DNA from: Collinsella sp. UBA6357
GTDB taxonomy: Bacteria; Actinomycetota; Coriobacteriia; Coriobacteriales; Coriobacteriaceae
Reading direction: 5' to 3'
Length of the DNA stretch: 64,000 nucleotides
Assembly (NCBI GenBank): GCA_002437815.1
Contig: DJRP01000016.1
Coordinates: 43,127-107,126 of the forward strand
The notes beneath the pieces are model-generated. The model had not been told where the DNA came from, made no database searches, and was given only the letters and a program-made list of their open reading frames with translations. Both the position numbers and the translations under genes were made by a program. Below, piece after piece: positions 1 through 8,667 of the stretch. Numbering within the stretch: the stretch's first letter is position 1; the number at the start of each line of letters is the position of its first letter.

Positions 1-666
1 CTCGACGAGATGAACCTCGCCCGTGTGGAGTACTACTTTGCCGAGATCCTATCGGTGCTGGAGATGCCGAGCCACGATGAGTGGGTACTCGACCTGGTGC
101 CCACCCAGTGGGAGGGCGACCCCAAGGGGCTGCACGACGGCAAGATCACCATCCCCGACAGCCTGTGGTTTATCGGCACGGCCAACAACGACGACTCGAC
201 CTTCACCATCACGGACAAGGTCTACGACCGTGCCATTCCCATCGAGCTCAACGAGCGCGCCGACGCCTTCGAATGCGAGCCGCATGAGCGCGTGCACGTG
301 ACGGCCGAGCACCTGCAGTACCTGTTCCAGAAAGCCAAGGTGCAGTACGTGATCAGCGATGAGGTGCTCGACAAGATGCACAAGCTCGACCAGTACCTGC
401 AGACGCGCTTCAAGCTCGCCTTCGGCAACCGTATCATCAAGCAGATGTACGACTTTATTCCGGTCTACGTGGCGTGCGGCGGCACCGAGCTGGGTGGCAT
501 GGACTACATCATCGCACGCAAGGTGCTCAAGAAGTTCGAGTCCATGAACGTGAGCTTCGTCCGCGACGAGATGAAGGGCCTTATCGAGTACATCGAGAAG
601 ACCTTTGGCGAGGGCGGCTTACCCGATTCGATCATGTACCTGCAGCGCATCCAGAACATGTACTAA
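1..666 (+). CDS. McrB-like AAA+ ATPase/GTPase, C-terminal part (5' end outside window)
   Basis: The frame is open from base 1, so the N-terminus and Walker A lie upstream. The visible 221 residues begin with LDEMNLARVEYYF, a Walker B segment in the style of McrB-family AAA+ proteins. A sensor-1-like stretch GTANNDDSTF follows, then a conserved arginine in KVYDRAIPIEL. In the family this motor powers the McrBC modified-DNA restriction complex or a relative. The next gene starts 12 bases after the stop and encodes a DUF2357-like partner, the usual genomic company of such ATPases. The substrate and the N-terminal recognition domain cannot be seen, so a defence role is inference. Confidence 0.8.
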   Translation, partial: LDEMNLARVEYYFAEILSVLEMPSHDEWVLDLVPTQWEGDPKGLHDGKITIPDSLWFIGTANNDDSTFTITDKVYDRAIPIELNERADAFECEPHERVHVTAEHLQYLFQKAKVQYVISDEVLDKMHKLDQYLQTRFKLAFGNRIIKQMYDFIPVYVACGGTELGGMDYIIARKVLKKFESMNVSFVRDEMKGLIEYIEKTFGEGGLPDSIMYLQRIQNMY

Positions 667-678
667 GGGGACCCTTTC

Positions 679-2904
679 ATGTCCGATACCATTCAGGACC
701 TCTATAACAGTTTTTCCGAGCAGATGGAACCCATCCAGGAGGACGACCGCTACTTCCGGTATCTCTTTGAGATGGCGCAGGCTTCGGACACCACGATCGA
801 GCAGCAGCGCGAGGAGCTCGTCAAGGTGGTGGACGAGGAGTGGATCAGCATGATTGAGGATTCGCTCGACGCCATCAACACTATCATTGAGAAACCTCGC
901 CGGTTTATCACCACCGAGGAAGAGGTGGTACCGGTCTCGCTCGCTCGAAAGATCAGCGCCGACAGCGTGCGACATCTGAGTCAGAATACGCAGTTTTTGG
1001 CCCCGAGCGATGACGGCGGCGTGCATCCCACCAAGATCTTGAATGTCAACACCGTCGAGACCTACGATCTGTATGAGAACCGCTTTATCTACCATTTGAT
1101 CCAGCGTCTGCTGACGTTTGTCGATAAGCGTACCGATGTGATCTTCTGGTCGACGGGCAACGAGATTCGCAACCGCTTCAAAATGCACAGCAAGATCGAT
1201 GACGCCTACGAGGAGATCGAGTACAACGTGGAGATGACGGTGAAGAACCGTCAGAGCTTCGCTGAGAACGATGCCGACAACATGGACGTCTTTATGCGGA
1301 TCGACCGCGTGCGCCGCCTTGTCATGGCGCTGCGCAATGCATCGTTTTGCCAGATCATGAACGGATGCGCCCAGGTTCGCAGCCCGATTCAGCGCACCAA
1401 CCTCATCATGAAGGATCCCAACTACCGCAAGTGCTATCAGCTGTGGCAGTTTATGGAGCGCTATGACAAGGTCGGCTACAACATCGATGTCCAAGAGCAG
1501 GCCATGGCGTTTGACGATGAGTACATGGTGCAGATGTATACCAACCTCATCAACAACTATGCGGTGTTCAAGAGTCTGACCGAAGACGATCGCAATCTCG
1601 AGGAACTCGATCGCGTACAACACGATCCGGTAGCGCCCAAGTTTGTCAAGGAGATCAAAGAGGTCGAGGTCGACAGCCCCGATATCCCCGACGTCGAGGT
1701 ACGCCGCGTCTTTGTGGAAGAAGTCACCGAGGCGCAGGTTGCGGCCGAAAAGGCACTTGAGGAGTCCAGGGCGCGCGCAGAAGAGCTCGAAAGCCAGCTT
1801 AAGGCTTGGAAGGTTCAAGTCAACGCCCTGACGGATGAACGCGATGATCTTGCCGACGAGCTCGATATGGCCAAGACGCGCGAGATGGCCCTTACGCAGC
1901 GCGCGCAAGTCGCGGAAGCCGATGCCGACCAGTTGCGCGATGCACTCGAGGATGCCGAGGAGGGCAAGAAGACGGCGGAGGGCGAGCTGGAGCGTCTGCG
2001 CGAGGATTCAGCAAGTGAGCTCGAGCGTCTGCGCGCCGAGACGACGGCTGAGGTCAAGGCGGCCCATGCGGATGCCGAAGCCAAGGTCGCAAACATCAGG
2101 GAGTCCGCGGATAAACGCATCGAACAGCTCAAGGATGTGGCTAAAGAGCGTTACGCCGCCAAGGAGGCCGAGGCCGACGAGGAACTGCGCGCTGCCAAAG
2201 CGGCCGATGCCGCCGTGCTCGCCGGTGTGCGCGAGGCGTCCGAGAAGCAGCTCGCCGGCGTGCGCGCCAAGCTGGATGCTGCCGAGTTGGAGATCGAGGA
2301 GATCAAGTTGGCTGCCGAGCGGGATACCGCTGCGGCCAGATCGCAGGCCGAGGCCGCCGCAAAGGCCGCGGACGAGAAGCTTGCCGACGCCATTGCCGAC
2401 GGCGAGGCGAAGGTTGCTGCCGCTCAAAAGGCCGCCGATGCCGCCATCGACGCCGCTCGCATCGCCGCCGACTCGGCGTGCGATGAGGCTGAGACGGCCG
2501 CCCGTGCCAAGATCGCTGCTGCCGAGGCCGGCCGCGACGCCGCGACGCGTGCCGCCGAAGAGGCGCGCGCCGATGCCGATCAGCGCATCGCCGAGGCACG
2601 CGAAGAGGCGGAACGTCAGATCGAGCGCGAGGTCGCTGCGGCCAAAAGGGTTCACGAGGCCGAGCTCGCGAGCGTGCGCGAGGAGATGCAGCAGCGTATT
2701 TCCTCGCTGGTGCACGAGCTCGAACAGACCGAACGCGATCGCGACCGTGCCGAGCGTCGTGCCGAGGGCAACAGCCTTTCGCGCTACCTGCTCGCTCGTC
2801 TGCGTGGCGAGGAGAAACCGGGATGCGAAAACGACGACGCCGCGGGTGATGGGGCTGCCGGTGGAAACGATGAAGGCGCCTCGGACGAGGACAGCGGTCG
2901 TTGA
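679..2904 (+). CDS. DUF2357-like protein with long alanine-rich coiled coil (McrC-like partner?)
   Basis: 741 residues. Residues 1-330 are globular. They contain a segment around VNTVETYDLYENRFIYHLI (near residues 120-145) that resembles the DUF2357 region found in McrC-type partners of McrB ATPases. From about 345 to 715 the protein is an almost unbroken heptad-like run rich in Ala, Glu, Lys and Arg, a predicted coiled coil of roughly 350 residues. A short acidic Gly/Asp tail ends it. I see no PD-(D/E)XK nuclease motif, signal peptide or membrane segment. The start has the RBS AAGGGGA. The stop overlaps the next ATG (TGATG), so translation is probably coupled to the signal peptidase. The DUF2357 assignment is by eye. 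Confidence 0.6.
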   Translation: MSDTIQDLYNSFSEQMEPIQEDDRYFRYLFEMAQASDTTIEQQREELVKVVDEEWISMIEDSLDAINTIIEKPRRFITTEEEVVPVSLARKISADSVRHLSQNTQFLAPSDDGGVHPTKILNVNTVETYDLYENRFIYHLIQRLLTFVDKRTDVIFWSTGNEIRNRFKMHSKIDDAYEEIEYNVEMTVKNRQSFAENDADNMDVFMRIDRVRRLVMALRNASFCQIMNGCAQVRSPIQRTNLIMKDPNYRKCYQLWQFMERYDKVGYNIDVQEQAMAFDDEYMVQMYTNLINNYAVFKSLTEDDRNLEELDRVQHDPVAPKFVKEIKEVEVDSPDIPDVEVRRVFVEEVTEAQVAAEKALEESRARAEELESQLKAWKVQVNALTDERDDLADELDMAKTREMALTQRAQVAEADADQLRDALEDAEEGKKTAEGELERLREDSASELERLRAETTAEVKAAHADAEAKVANIRESADKRIEQLKDVAKERYAAKEAEADEELRAAKAADAAVLAGVREASEKQLAGVRAKLDAAELEIEEIKLAAERDTAAARSQAEAAAKAADEKLADAIADGEAKVAAAQKAADAAIDAARIAADSACDEAETAARAKIAAAEAGRDAATRAAEEARADADQRIAEAREEAERQIEREVAAAKRVHEAELASVREEMQQRISSLVHELEQTERDRDRAERRAEGNSLSRYLLARLRGEEKPGCENDDAAGDGAAGGNDEGASDEDSGR

Positions 2905-3512
2905 TGAAATACGTTTTGCGCGCGGTCAACGTGTTGGCGACCGTGATCATCATGGTCGCCTTCGTGGTTTTGCTGCGTTGCGTGTTCACGCCGGCGGGCG
3001 AGATCCCCACCATCATGGGCTATGGATTCATGCGTACGCTCACCGGCTCGATGGAGCCGGCGATTCCCGTGCATTCGCTGATCGTGGTGGAGACGGATTC
3101 GTCACGGGCTTACGAAGTCGGCGACATCATCACGTTCCATTCGACTGACGAAGCGCTTGACGGATCGCTCAACACACACCGTATCGTTTCGATCGATACG
3201 GCATCGGATGGCTCTCCCGTGTACCACACCAAAGGAGACGCCAACGAGGCCGAGGATGCCGATCCGGTGCCGGCGGCCAACGTGGTGGGGCGCGTGGTGT
3301 TCATATCGGCCGCGTTGGGCGTGGTCGTGTCGCTGCTTGCCAACCCGTTGCTGTTCTTTCCGCTGATCGTGCTGCCGCTTGTGATCCTGCTTGTTTTGGA
3401 GATTCGCCGTCTGGTCAAGACGACACAAGATGTCGCCCGCGCCGAGGACGAGGCAGCCCTGCGCGACGCCATCGAGCAGATCCGCGAACAAAAGCGCCGT
3501 AACAACGACTGA
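2904..3512 (+). CDS. Signal peptidase I, SipW/ER-type (S26B)
   Basis: 202 residues. An N-terminal membrane segment (about 8-28) is followed by TGSMEP with the catalytic Ser near residue 49. NTHRIV has His where bacterial-type enzymes carry the general-base Lys, which marks the SipW/ER-type Ser-His class. A second hydrophobic segment lies near 135-170, and the tail is charged and cytoplasmic. The enzyme removes signal peptides from exported proteins; in Bacillus the class serves matrix proteins such as TasA. The ATG at 2904 shares its A with the upstream stop codon. The TTG at 2901 is a less likely start. No dedicated substrate lies in the window. Confidence 0.85.
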   Translation: MKYVLRAVNVLATVIIMVAFVVLLRCVFTPAGEIPTIMGYGFMRTLTGSMEPAIPVHSLIVVETDSSRAYEVGDIITFHSTDEALDGSLNTHRIVSIDTASDGSPVYHTKGDANEAEDADPVPAANVVGRVVFISAALGVVVSLLANPLLFFPLIVLPLVILLVLEIRRLVKTTQDVARAEDEAALRDAIEQIREQKRRNND

Positions 3513-3595
3513 CCTGCAGTTGGGGACGTAGCGTTTTTGCAGGTCTGTGCCTCGATGTGCCCGACCTGCTAAATTTCTACGTCCCCAATTGCAGG
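3513..3595. repeat. Inverted-repeat element, GGGGACGTAG family, copy 1
   Basis: An 83 bp element with 33-base arms (3513-3545 and 3563-3595). The arms pair over CCTGCA-TTGGGGACGTAG and GCAGGTC, with a mismatched 7-base patch between. It starts at the base after the signal peptidase stop. Its right arm shares an identical 19-mer (3577-3595) with the copy at 59604-59622, so this is a dispersed repeat and not just a local terminator. Confidence 0.8.
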
Positions 3596-3653
3596 GGCGT
3601 GGTAAGGTGGGTCGCACTGAAGATATGTTGCGAATGTGTTTCGAAGGAGCGGG

Positions 3654-4640
3654 ATGAGCGGAGTGCGCGGCGAGAACGATGAGATGCTTCCGGTGCCGGA
3701 GGGGACCGATGAGCTCAGCCGGCGCACGCGCAAGGCGTGGCGCGATCGGCTCAACGATGCCTCGACACGTAAAATGCTCGTTGGCGTGCTGGCCACGCTC
3801 GTGGGCGGTTCCTTCTGGGGATTCTCGGGCACGAGTGCCAGCTACCTGTTCGACACCTACCACGTAGACACGCTGTGGCTCATGAGCACGCGCCAGGTGC
3901 TTGCCGGCTTGCTGTTCATGGCCGTTGTGCTCACGCGCGATCGCGCCCGTCTTATAAAGATCTGGACCACACCCGCCGATCGCAGGCAATTGTTGCTGTT
4001 CACGGTGTTTGGGCTGTTATTCAACCAGTTCTGCTATCTGTCTGCCGTTCGCCTTACCAACGCCGGTACCGCAACGGTGCTGCAATGCCTGCAGCTCGTT
4101 ATCATTTTGGGCTATACCTGCGTGATCTCGCATAGGGCGCCGCGCCCCCGCGAGGTGCTCGGTATCGCGCTGGCTCTGGGCGGAACATTCCTGATCGCCA
4201 CGGGCGGCGACCCCACGAGCCTCTCGATTTCTCCCGAGGGCTTGGTTGCGGGTCTGATGTGCGCCGTCTCGGCGGCCTGCATGGCAGTGATCCCCGCCAA
4301 GATCCTGCCTACGTACGGCAGCCCGATCGTCACCGGATCGGCCATGCTCACGGCCGGTGTCGTCTCGAGTGTCTTCGTGCAGCCTTGGGCCCATATGCCC
4401 GCACTTGATGCGAGCGGTATCGAGGCGCTCGCGGTTTTTGTCATCGTCGGTTCCTTTTTGGCCTATATGTTGTATATGCAAGGTGTTAAGGATATCGGGT
4501 CGGTGCGCGCGAGCCTTATCGGCACCGTCGAGCCGGTCTCGGCCACCATCACGAGCGCCATCATGCTGGGAACGGTGTTTCTGCCGACTGACCTTATCGG
4601 CTTTGCCATGATTATCGTGATGATGTTTCTGACGGTATGA
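3654..4640 (+). CDS. EamA/DMT-family membrane transporter
   Basis: 328 residues with about ten hydrophobic helices arranged as two EamA repeats, typical of drug/metabolite exporters. GGSFWGFSGTSASYLF opens the first repeat and the conserved EPVSATI segment lies near the C-terminus. The substrate cannot be inferred. I chose the ATG at 3654 because AAGGAG lies just upstream; a GTG at 3636 would add six residues and has no clear ribosome site. The first 40 residues are charged and cytoplasmic. A distant paralogue lies at 59783-60754. It is transcribed alone after a repeat element. Confidence 0.85.
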   Translation: MSGVRGENDEMLPVPEGTDELSRRTRKAWRDRLNDASTRKMLVGVLATLVGGSFWGFSGTSASYLFDTYHVDTLWLMSTRQVLAGLLFMAVVLTRDRARLIKIWTTPADRRQLLLFTVFGLLFNQFCYLSAVRLTNAGTATVLQCLQLVIILGYTCVISHRAPRPREVLGIALALGGTFLIATGGDPTSLSISPEGLVAGLMCAVSAACMAVIPAKILPTYGSPIVTGSAMLTAGVVSSVFVQPWAHMPALDASGIEALAVFVIVGSFLAYMLYMQGVKDIGSVRASLIGTVEPVSATITSAIMLGTVFLPTDLIGFAMIIVMMFLTV

Positions 4641-4773
4641 CGGCAGCATATGCGCTGCGGACGCCTTGAGCGGGACGGATTCATGCGGAGAATTGCTGAA
4701 TCGGCGCATATGAACGTTTGTTATGAGTAAAGTTTTAACGTTAATAGCAATTTTGCATAGGGAGCCTCATTTC

Positions 4774-6978
4774 ATGGCCGGAAATCATTTCAAGAATACG
4801 GGCGACGATGGTCAGCGCCCCCCGATGAATTCGTCACCGAAGAAAAACGAGCCGACGCCGCGCTCGAATCCTGGGGAAACGGCGATGTTTGTTGCCCTGC
4901 ACGAGCAGTCCAAGAAGCGTGATGCCGTTGCGACATCGGGCAGAAGGAAGATTCCGGCCGGTGGCCCCGCCAAGATACCCGAACCTCGCACTGCCGAGAC
5001 CTCCTTTGAGCCCCTACCTCCTCTGGACGCGGACAAGCCTGCTTCTGATGATCCGTTTTCGAGCCAAAGCGATGACGTTTTCCAGGGGTCGGGAGCTAAA
5101 GAGGAGTATTTCGACTTCAATCTTCCTTACGGGTCCGGTGATTCTTCGACCAGCTATACCGACGAGGGGCTTGTGAAACATCGTCACCGCAAGGGTCGCC
5201 GTAAGAAGAAGACCGTTGCGATCGTTGTCGCCGCGATCGTTGCCGTCGTGCTGGTCGCAGGAGGGGTGAGCGGCTTCATGCTGTTCAACTCTGCCAAAAA
5301 GGTCCAGGCGGACGCGCAAAAGGCCATGGGGCTCATGACGGGTATGAAGGACAGCCTGACATCGGGCGACTTCTCGTCGCTTACCGGTGATGTCGAGCAG
5401 ATCGATGAGCTGTGCTCTTCGATTCGGAGCGAGACCGACAGCCCGGTCTGGCAGGCAGCGTCCTTTATCCCCGTTGTCGGCGGCGACGTCTCCGCTGCGA
5501 GGACGTTGGTCTCCGCGCTTTCGGAAGTCTGCTCCGACGGACTCGTTCCCGTATCGAAACAGCTGGCACAGGCTACGCCCGGTAAGCTGATCCAGGCGGG
5601 CGGCACCGTGAACGTGTCTGCGTTTCAGGCGATCGCCGACTCGCTCGCCGATTCCTCGGATGCCTTTAAAGATGCCAACGAAAAGGTTCAGGCGATCGGC
5701 CCGACCCATATCGACAAGGTGACTAAGCTTGTCGATACCGCAAAGGACGGCTTTGCCGTTCTGGACAGCGCCGTCGATGCGGCGAGCAAGGTCGCTCCCG
5801 TTTTGCCGCAGATGCTTGGCGCTAACGGCCAGACGCGCAACTATCTTGTGATCGCCGAGAACAACGTCGAGATCCGTGCGCGCGGTGGATTCGGCGGCTC
5901 GCAGGGCGTCATTTCGGTTACCGACGGCACCATGCAGATCGGAGACTTTAAGGCGGCGACCTCTTTGAGCGATGATCAGGCTTTGCCGATCTCCGATGAA
6001 GAGGAGACGCTGTTCAACACGATCACCCATCATATGGGGACCAACTCGGGTGATGCCCTGTACACGCCGGATTTCCCCCGCGGCGCCTCACTGGCCGCGC
6101 AGCTTTGGGAGATCGACCAGGACCAGCATATCGATGGCGTTGTGGCCATGGATCCCGTGTTCCTGCAGTATCTGCTGGGGCTTGTCGGTAGCGTCTCGCT
6201 TCCCGACGGAACGGTCGTCGACGGCTCCAACGCCGCCAAGGTTCTTATGCACGACGTGTACTGGAACTACCCGGTCGCCGAGACGGACGGTATCTTCGCC
6301 TCGGTTGCCGGAGCGGCCTTCGACAAGGTCGTCAACGGTATCGGCGATGCCGACATGGTTCAGCTCGTTTCTGTGTTCAAAAAGGGATGCGAGCAGGGTC
6401 GCTTTATCGCTTGGATGAGTGACGAGCAGGAGGAGAACGCTCTTAAAGAGATGGGCATCGCCGCCGCTCTGCCCTCTGCTGACGATCTGTCGGCCGACCC
6501 CGTCGCCGGCGTTTACGTCAACAACTACAGCTTCTCGAAAATCGACTGGTACCTTAACCTCGATGCGAAAGCTGGAGTCGGTACGAAGTCGGGTGATGGT
6601 ACCACCACCTACCAGATGACGGTCACGCTGACCAATACGCTCAAGAACAGCGAGGTCGACAGCATGCCGGACTACGTTGCAAATTCTGTTTATGTGGACG
6701 GAAAGATAGCCAACCGAGGCGATGAGCGATTGGGTGTCTACCTTTATGCTCCGGCAGGCGGCTCGATCAGTAACGTTCAGGTAAACGGTAGCAATTTGGC
6801 TCTTACGGCAGCGAAGCACAATGGCCTCGATGTCCAGTTTGGAATCGTCGATCTTTTACCAGAGGAAACGTGCACGATCACTTATTCCGTAACGACTTCA
6901 CAGGATGCCGATGGCAAGGACTTGACGGTAAGCATGACGCCGACGTGTCAGGCGGCCCGCGAAGGCGACGCCGAGTAG
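4774..6978 (+). CDS. DUF4012-domain membrane-anchored extracellular protein
   Basis: 734 residues. The first ~145 are hydrophilic, Pro/Ser-rich and probably cytoplasmic. A Lys/Arg patch and one membrane helix (about 147-169) follow, then a large external part. RNYLVIAENNVEIRARGGF is the hallmark of DUF4012 proteins, which are linked in Gram-positives to envelope or polysaccharide loci but have no proven function. The C-terminal ~150 residues look like a beta-rich domain. The start at 4774 is set by AGGGAG upstream; an ATG at 4723 lacks a ribosome site. A terminator separates it from glmM. A role in envelope biogenesis is inference. Confidence 0.75.
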   Translation: MAGNHFKNTGDDGQRPPMNSSPKKNEPTPRSNPGETAMFVALHEQSKKRDAVATSGRRKIPAGGPAKIPEPRTAETSFEPLPPLDADKPASDDPFSSQSDDVFQGSGAKEEYFDFNLPYGSGDSSTSYTDEGLVKHRHRKGRRKKKTVAIVVAAIVAVVLVAGGVSGFMLFNSAKKVQADAQKAMGLMTGMKDSLTSGDFSSLTGDVEQIDELCSSIRSETDSPVWQAASFIPVVGGDVSAARTLVSALSEVCSDGLVPVSKQLAQATPGKLIQAGGTVNVSAFQAIADSLADSSDAFKDANEKVQAIGPTHIDKVTKLVDTAKDGFAVLDSAVDAASKVAPVLPQMLGANGQTRNYLVIAENNVEIRARGGFGGSQGVISVTDGTMQIGDFKAATSLSDDQALPISDEEETLFNTITHHMGTNSGDALYTPDFPRGASLAAQLWEIDQDQHIDGVVAMDPVFLQYLLGLVGSVSLPDGTVVDGSNAAKVLMHDVYWNYPVAETDGIFASVAGAAFDKVVNGIGDADMVQLVSVFKKGCEQGRFIAWMSDEQEENALKEMGIAAALPSADDLSADPVAGVYVNNYSFSKIDWYLNLDAKAGVGTKSGDGTTTYQMTVTLTNTLKNSEVDSMPDYVANSVYVDGKIANRGDERLGVYLYAPAGGSISNVQVNGSNLALTAAKHNGLDVQFGIVDLLPEETCTITYSVTTSQDADGKDLTVSMTPTCQAAREGDAE

Positions 6979-6996
6979 GATTCGTCATTTTGGTTG

Positions 6997-7034
6997 GAAA
7001 AGGTGCCTCGTTCGTATGCGAGACGCCTTTTCTT
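6997..7034 (+). terminator. Probable rho-independent terminator after the DUF4012 gene
   Basis: An imperfect stem pairs GAAAAGGTGCCTCG with CGAGACGCCTTTTC around a 7-base loop and ends in a T-rich stretch. It lies 20 bases before the glmM start, so it may act as a partial terminator. Confidence 0.55.
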
Positions 7035-7054
7035 GTTATGAGAGGGTTTATCAC

Positions 7055-8386
7055 ATGAGGTACTTTGGAACCGATGGATTTCGTGGTGAAGCCAATGTCG
7101 GCCTGACCGTTGAGCATGCCTATAAGATCGGTCGATTCGTCGGCTGGTACTACGGTGCCCGTCGCGGCGCCAAGGCTCGCGTCATCGTGGGCAAGGATAC
7201 TCGTCGCTCGAGCTATATGTTCGAGGCGGCGCTGGTGAGCGGCCTGGTCGCAAGCGGTGGCGACGCCTACATGCTGCATGTTATTCCAACGCCCGGCGTG
7301 GCGCATCAAACGGTCGAAGGTTGTTTTGACTGCGGCATCATGATCAGCGCGAGCCATAACCCCTACGGCGATAACGGCATCAAGCTCGTTAATAGCGAGG
7401 GCTACAAGATGGATGAGGACGTGCTCGCTCTCATCGAGGATTACATCGATGGCAAGAGCGAGGTTCCGCTTGCCACGGGAAACCATATCGGCGCGACGGT
7501 CGACTACATGCAGGGCCGCAACCGCTATATCGCATCGCTTATCGCGAGTGCAAATTTCTCGTTGCAGGGCGTGAAGATCGGTATCGATTGTGCCAACGGT
7601 TCGGCAAGCTCGGTCGCCAAGCCGGTCTTCGATGCGCTGGGAGCCGACGTGCGCGTGATCAACGCCGCCCCCGACGGATTCAACATCAATGTCGACTGTG
7701 GATCGACCCATATGGAGCGTTTACAGCGTCATGTGGTGGAGCAGGGGCTCGACGTGGGGTTTGCCTATGACGGGGATGCCGATCGCTGCCTTGCTGTCGA
7801 CGAGCGCGGACGCGTGGTCGATGGCGATCAGATTCTCTATGTGTGCGGCGTGTACCTCAACAAACACGGGCGTCTGTCGGGCGGTACCGTGGTGCCGACG
7901 ATTGCAAGCAATTTTGGTCTCGTCAAGTCTCTCGAGCTCGCCGGGCTGTCGGCCGTGCCGAGTGGCGTGGGCGACCGCAACGTGTACGCCAAGATGCGCG
8001 AGGGCGGCTATAGCCTGGGCGGGGAGCAGACGGGTCATACGATTTTTGGTGATATCGAGCGCACAGGTGATGGCATCATGACCTCTTTGCGGGTGATGGA
8101 AGTCATTCGTGCTGAACGCGAGACGCTCTCTCAGCTTACGGCCCCCTGTAAACTGTTTCCGCAGGCACAGGTTGCCGTGCGTGTGGCCGATAAGGATGCG
8201 GCGCTTGAGAACATGGGCGTGCAAGCCGCCATCGCTCAGGCTGAAAAGGAGTTGGCGGGTACGGGTCGCGTGCTGGTGCGCAAGAGCGGTACCGAGCCGG
8301 TGATTCGTGTTTTGACCGAGGCTCCCGATCAGGCGCAAGCCGATGTTGCCATGAGGCGCATCGCCGCTACGCTCGAGGCCCTGTAG
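7055..8386 (+). CDS. glmM: Phosphoglucosamine mutase
   Basis: 443 residues, the usual length. The enzyme interconverts glucosamine-6-phosphate and glucosamine-1-phosphate in the cytoplasm, on the route to UDP-GlcNAc for peptidoglycan. It starts MRYFGTDGFRG, the family N-terminus. The phosphoserine loop ISASHNP puts the active Ser near residue 100. DGDADRC is the metal-binding loop, and RKSGTEPVIRV is the C-terminal phosphate-binding loop. The start at 7055 matches the family; the longer frame from 7016 would run into the terminator. All key residues are present. Confidence 0.97.
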   Translation: MRYFGTDGFRGEANVGLTVEHAYKIGRFVGWYYGARRGAKARVIVGKDTRRSSYMFEAALVSGLVASGGDAYMLHVIPTPGVAHQTVEGCFDCGIMISASHNPYGDNGIKLVNSEGYKMDEDVLALIEDYIDGKSEVPLATGNHIGATVDYMQGRNRYIASLIASANFSLQGVKIGIDCANGSASSVAKPVFDALGADVRVINAAPDGFNINVDCGSTHMERLQRHVVEQGLDVGFAYDGDADRCLAVDERGRVVDGDQILYVCGVYLNKHGRLSGGTVVPTIASNFGLVKSLELAGLSAVPSGVGDRNVYAKMREGGYSLGGEQTGHTIFGDIERTGDGIMTSLRVMEVIRAERETLSQLTAPCKLFPQAQVAVRVADKDAALENMGVQAAIAQAEKELAGTGRVLVRKSGTEPVIRVLTEAPDQAQADVAMRRIAATLEAL

Positions 8387-8404
8387 CGAAGGTTTAGGGA
8401 GACG

Positions 8405-8613
8405 ATATCCAAAAAGTGGGGTCTGTGAGTTCTGTCACAAAATTAGTAGCATCACATTTTGGTTTCTAGGACCTAAAAATCGCCCTTGGTTGGACAATGG
8501 ATTCAACCAGGGGCGATTATTTTTCCAATTGGCGAGTGGAAACGCTTGTCTGAGACGCTAATTCGCTGTCACTAAATTAATCACATAACTCACGAATCCC
8601 ACTTTTTGGATAT
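8405..8613. repeat. Terminal-inverted-repeat element (~209 bp) with internal hairpin
   Basis: The ends ATATCCAAAAAGTGGG (8405 onward) and CCCACTTTTTGGATAT (ending 8613) are inverted copies. Weaker pairing continues inward through CTGTGAGTT/AACTCAC and CTGTCAC/TGTCAC-like blocks. Inside, AATCGCCC-TTGGTTG pairs with CAACCA-GGGGCGATT. No reading frame is evident. It fills the gap between the convergent glmM and carboxypeptidase genes and could also end transcription from both sides. It is MITE-like. Confidence 0.65.
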
Positions 8614-8667
8614 GAGGAGCGATTCATGAATGCTTCGAAGCCCGTGGAGCCTCGGGACGGCAGTCTG

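Noticed and set aside
619..1908. Long open frame on the - strand over the DUF2357-like gene
   Set aside because: It mirrors the codon pattern of the + strand gene, has a composition rich in His, Leu and Val from complementary codons, and lacks a ribosome site.
2023..2800. Tandem DNA repeat or CRISPR-like array in the Ala-rich region
   Set aside because: The regularity is at the protein level (Ala/Glu/Lys heptads); no exact repeat units with spacers exist. No CRISPR array was seen anywhere in the window.
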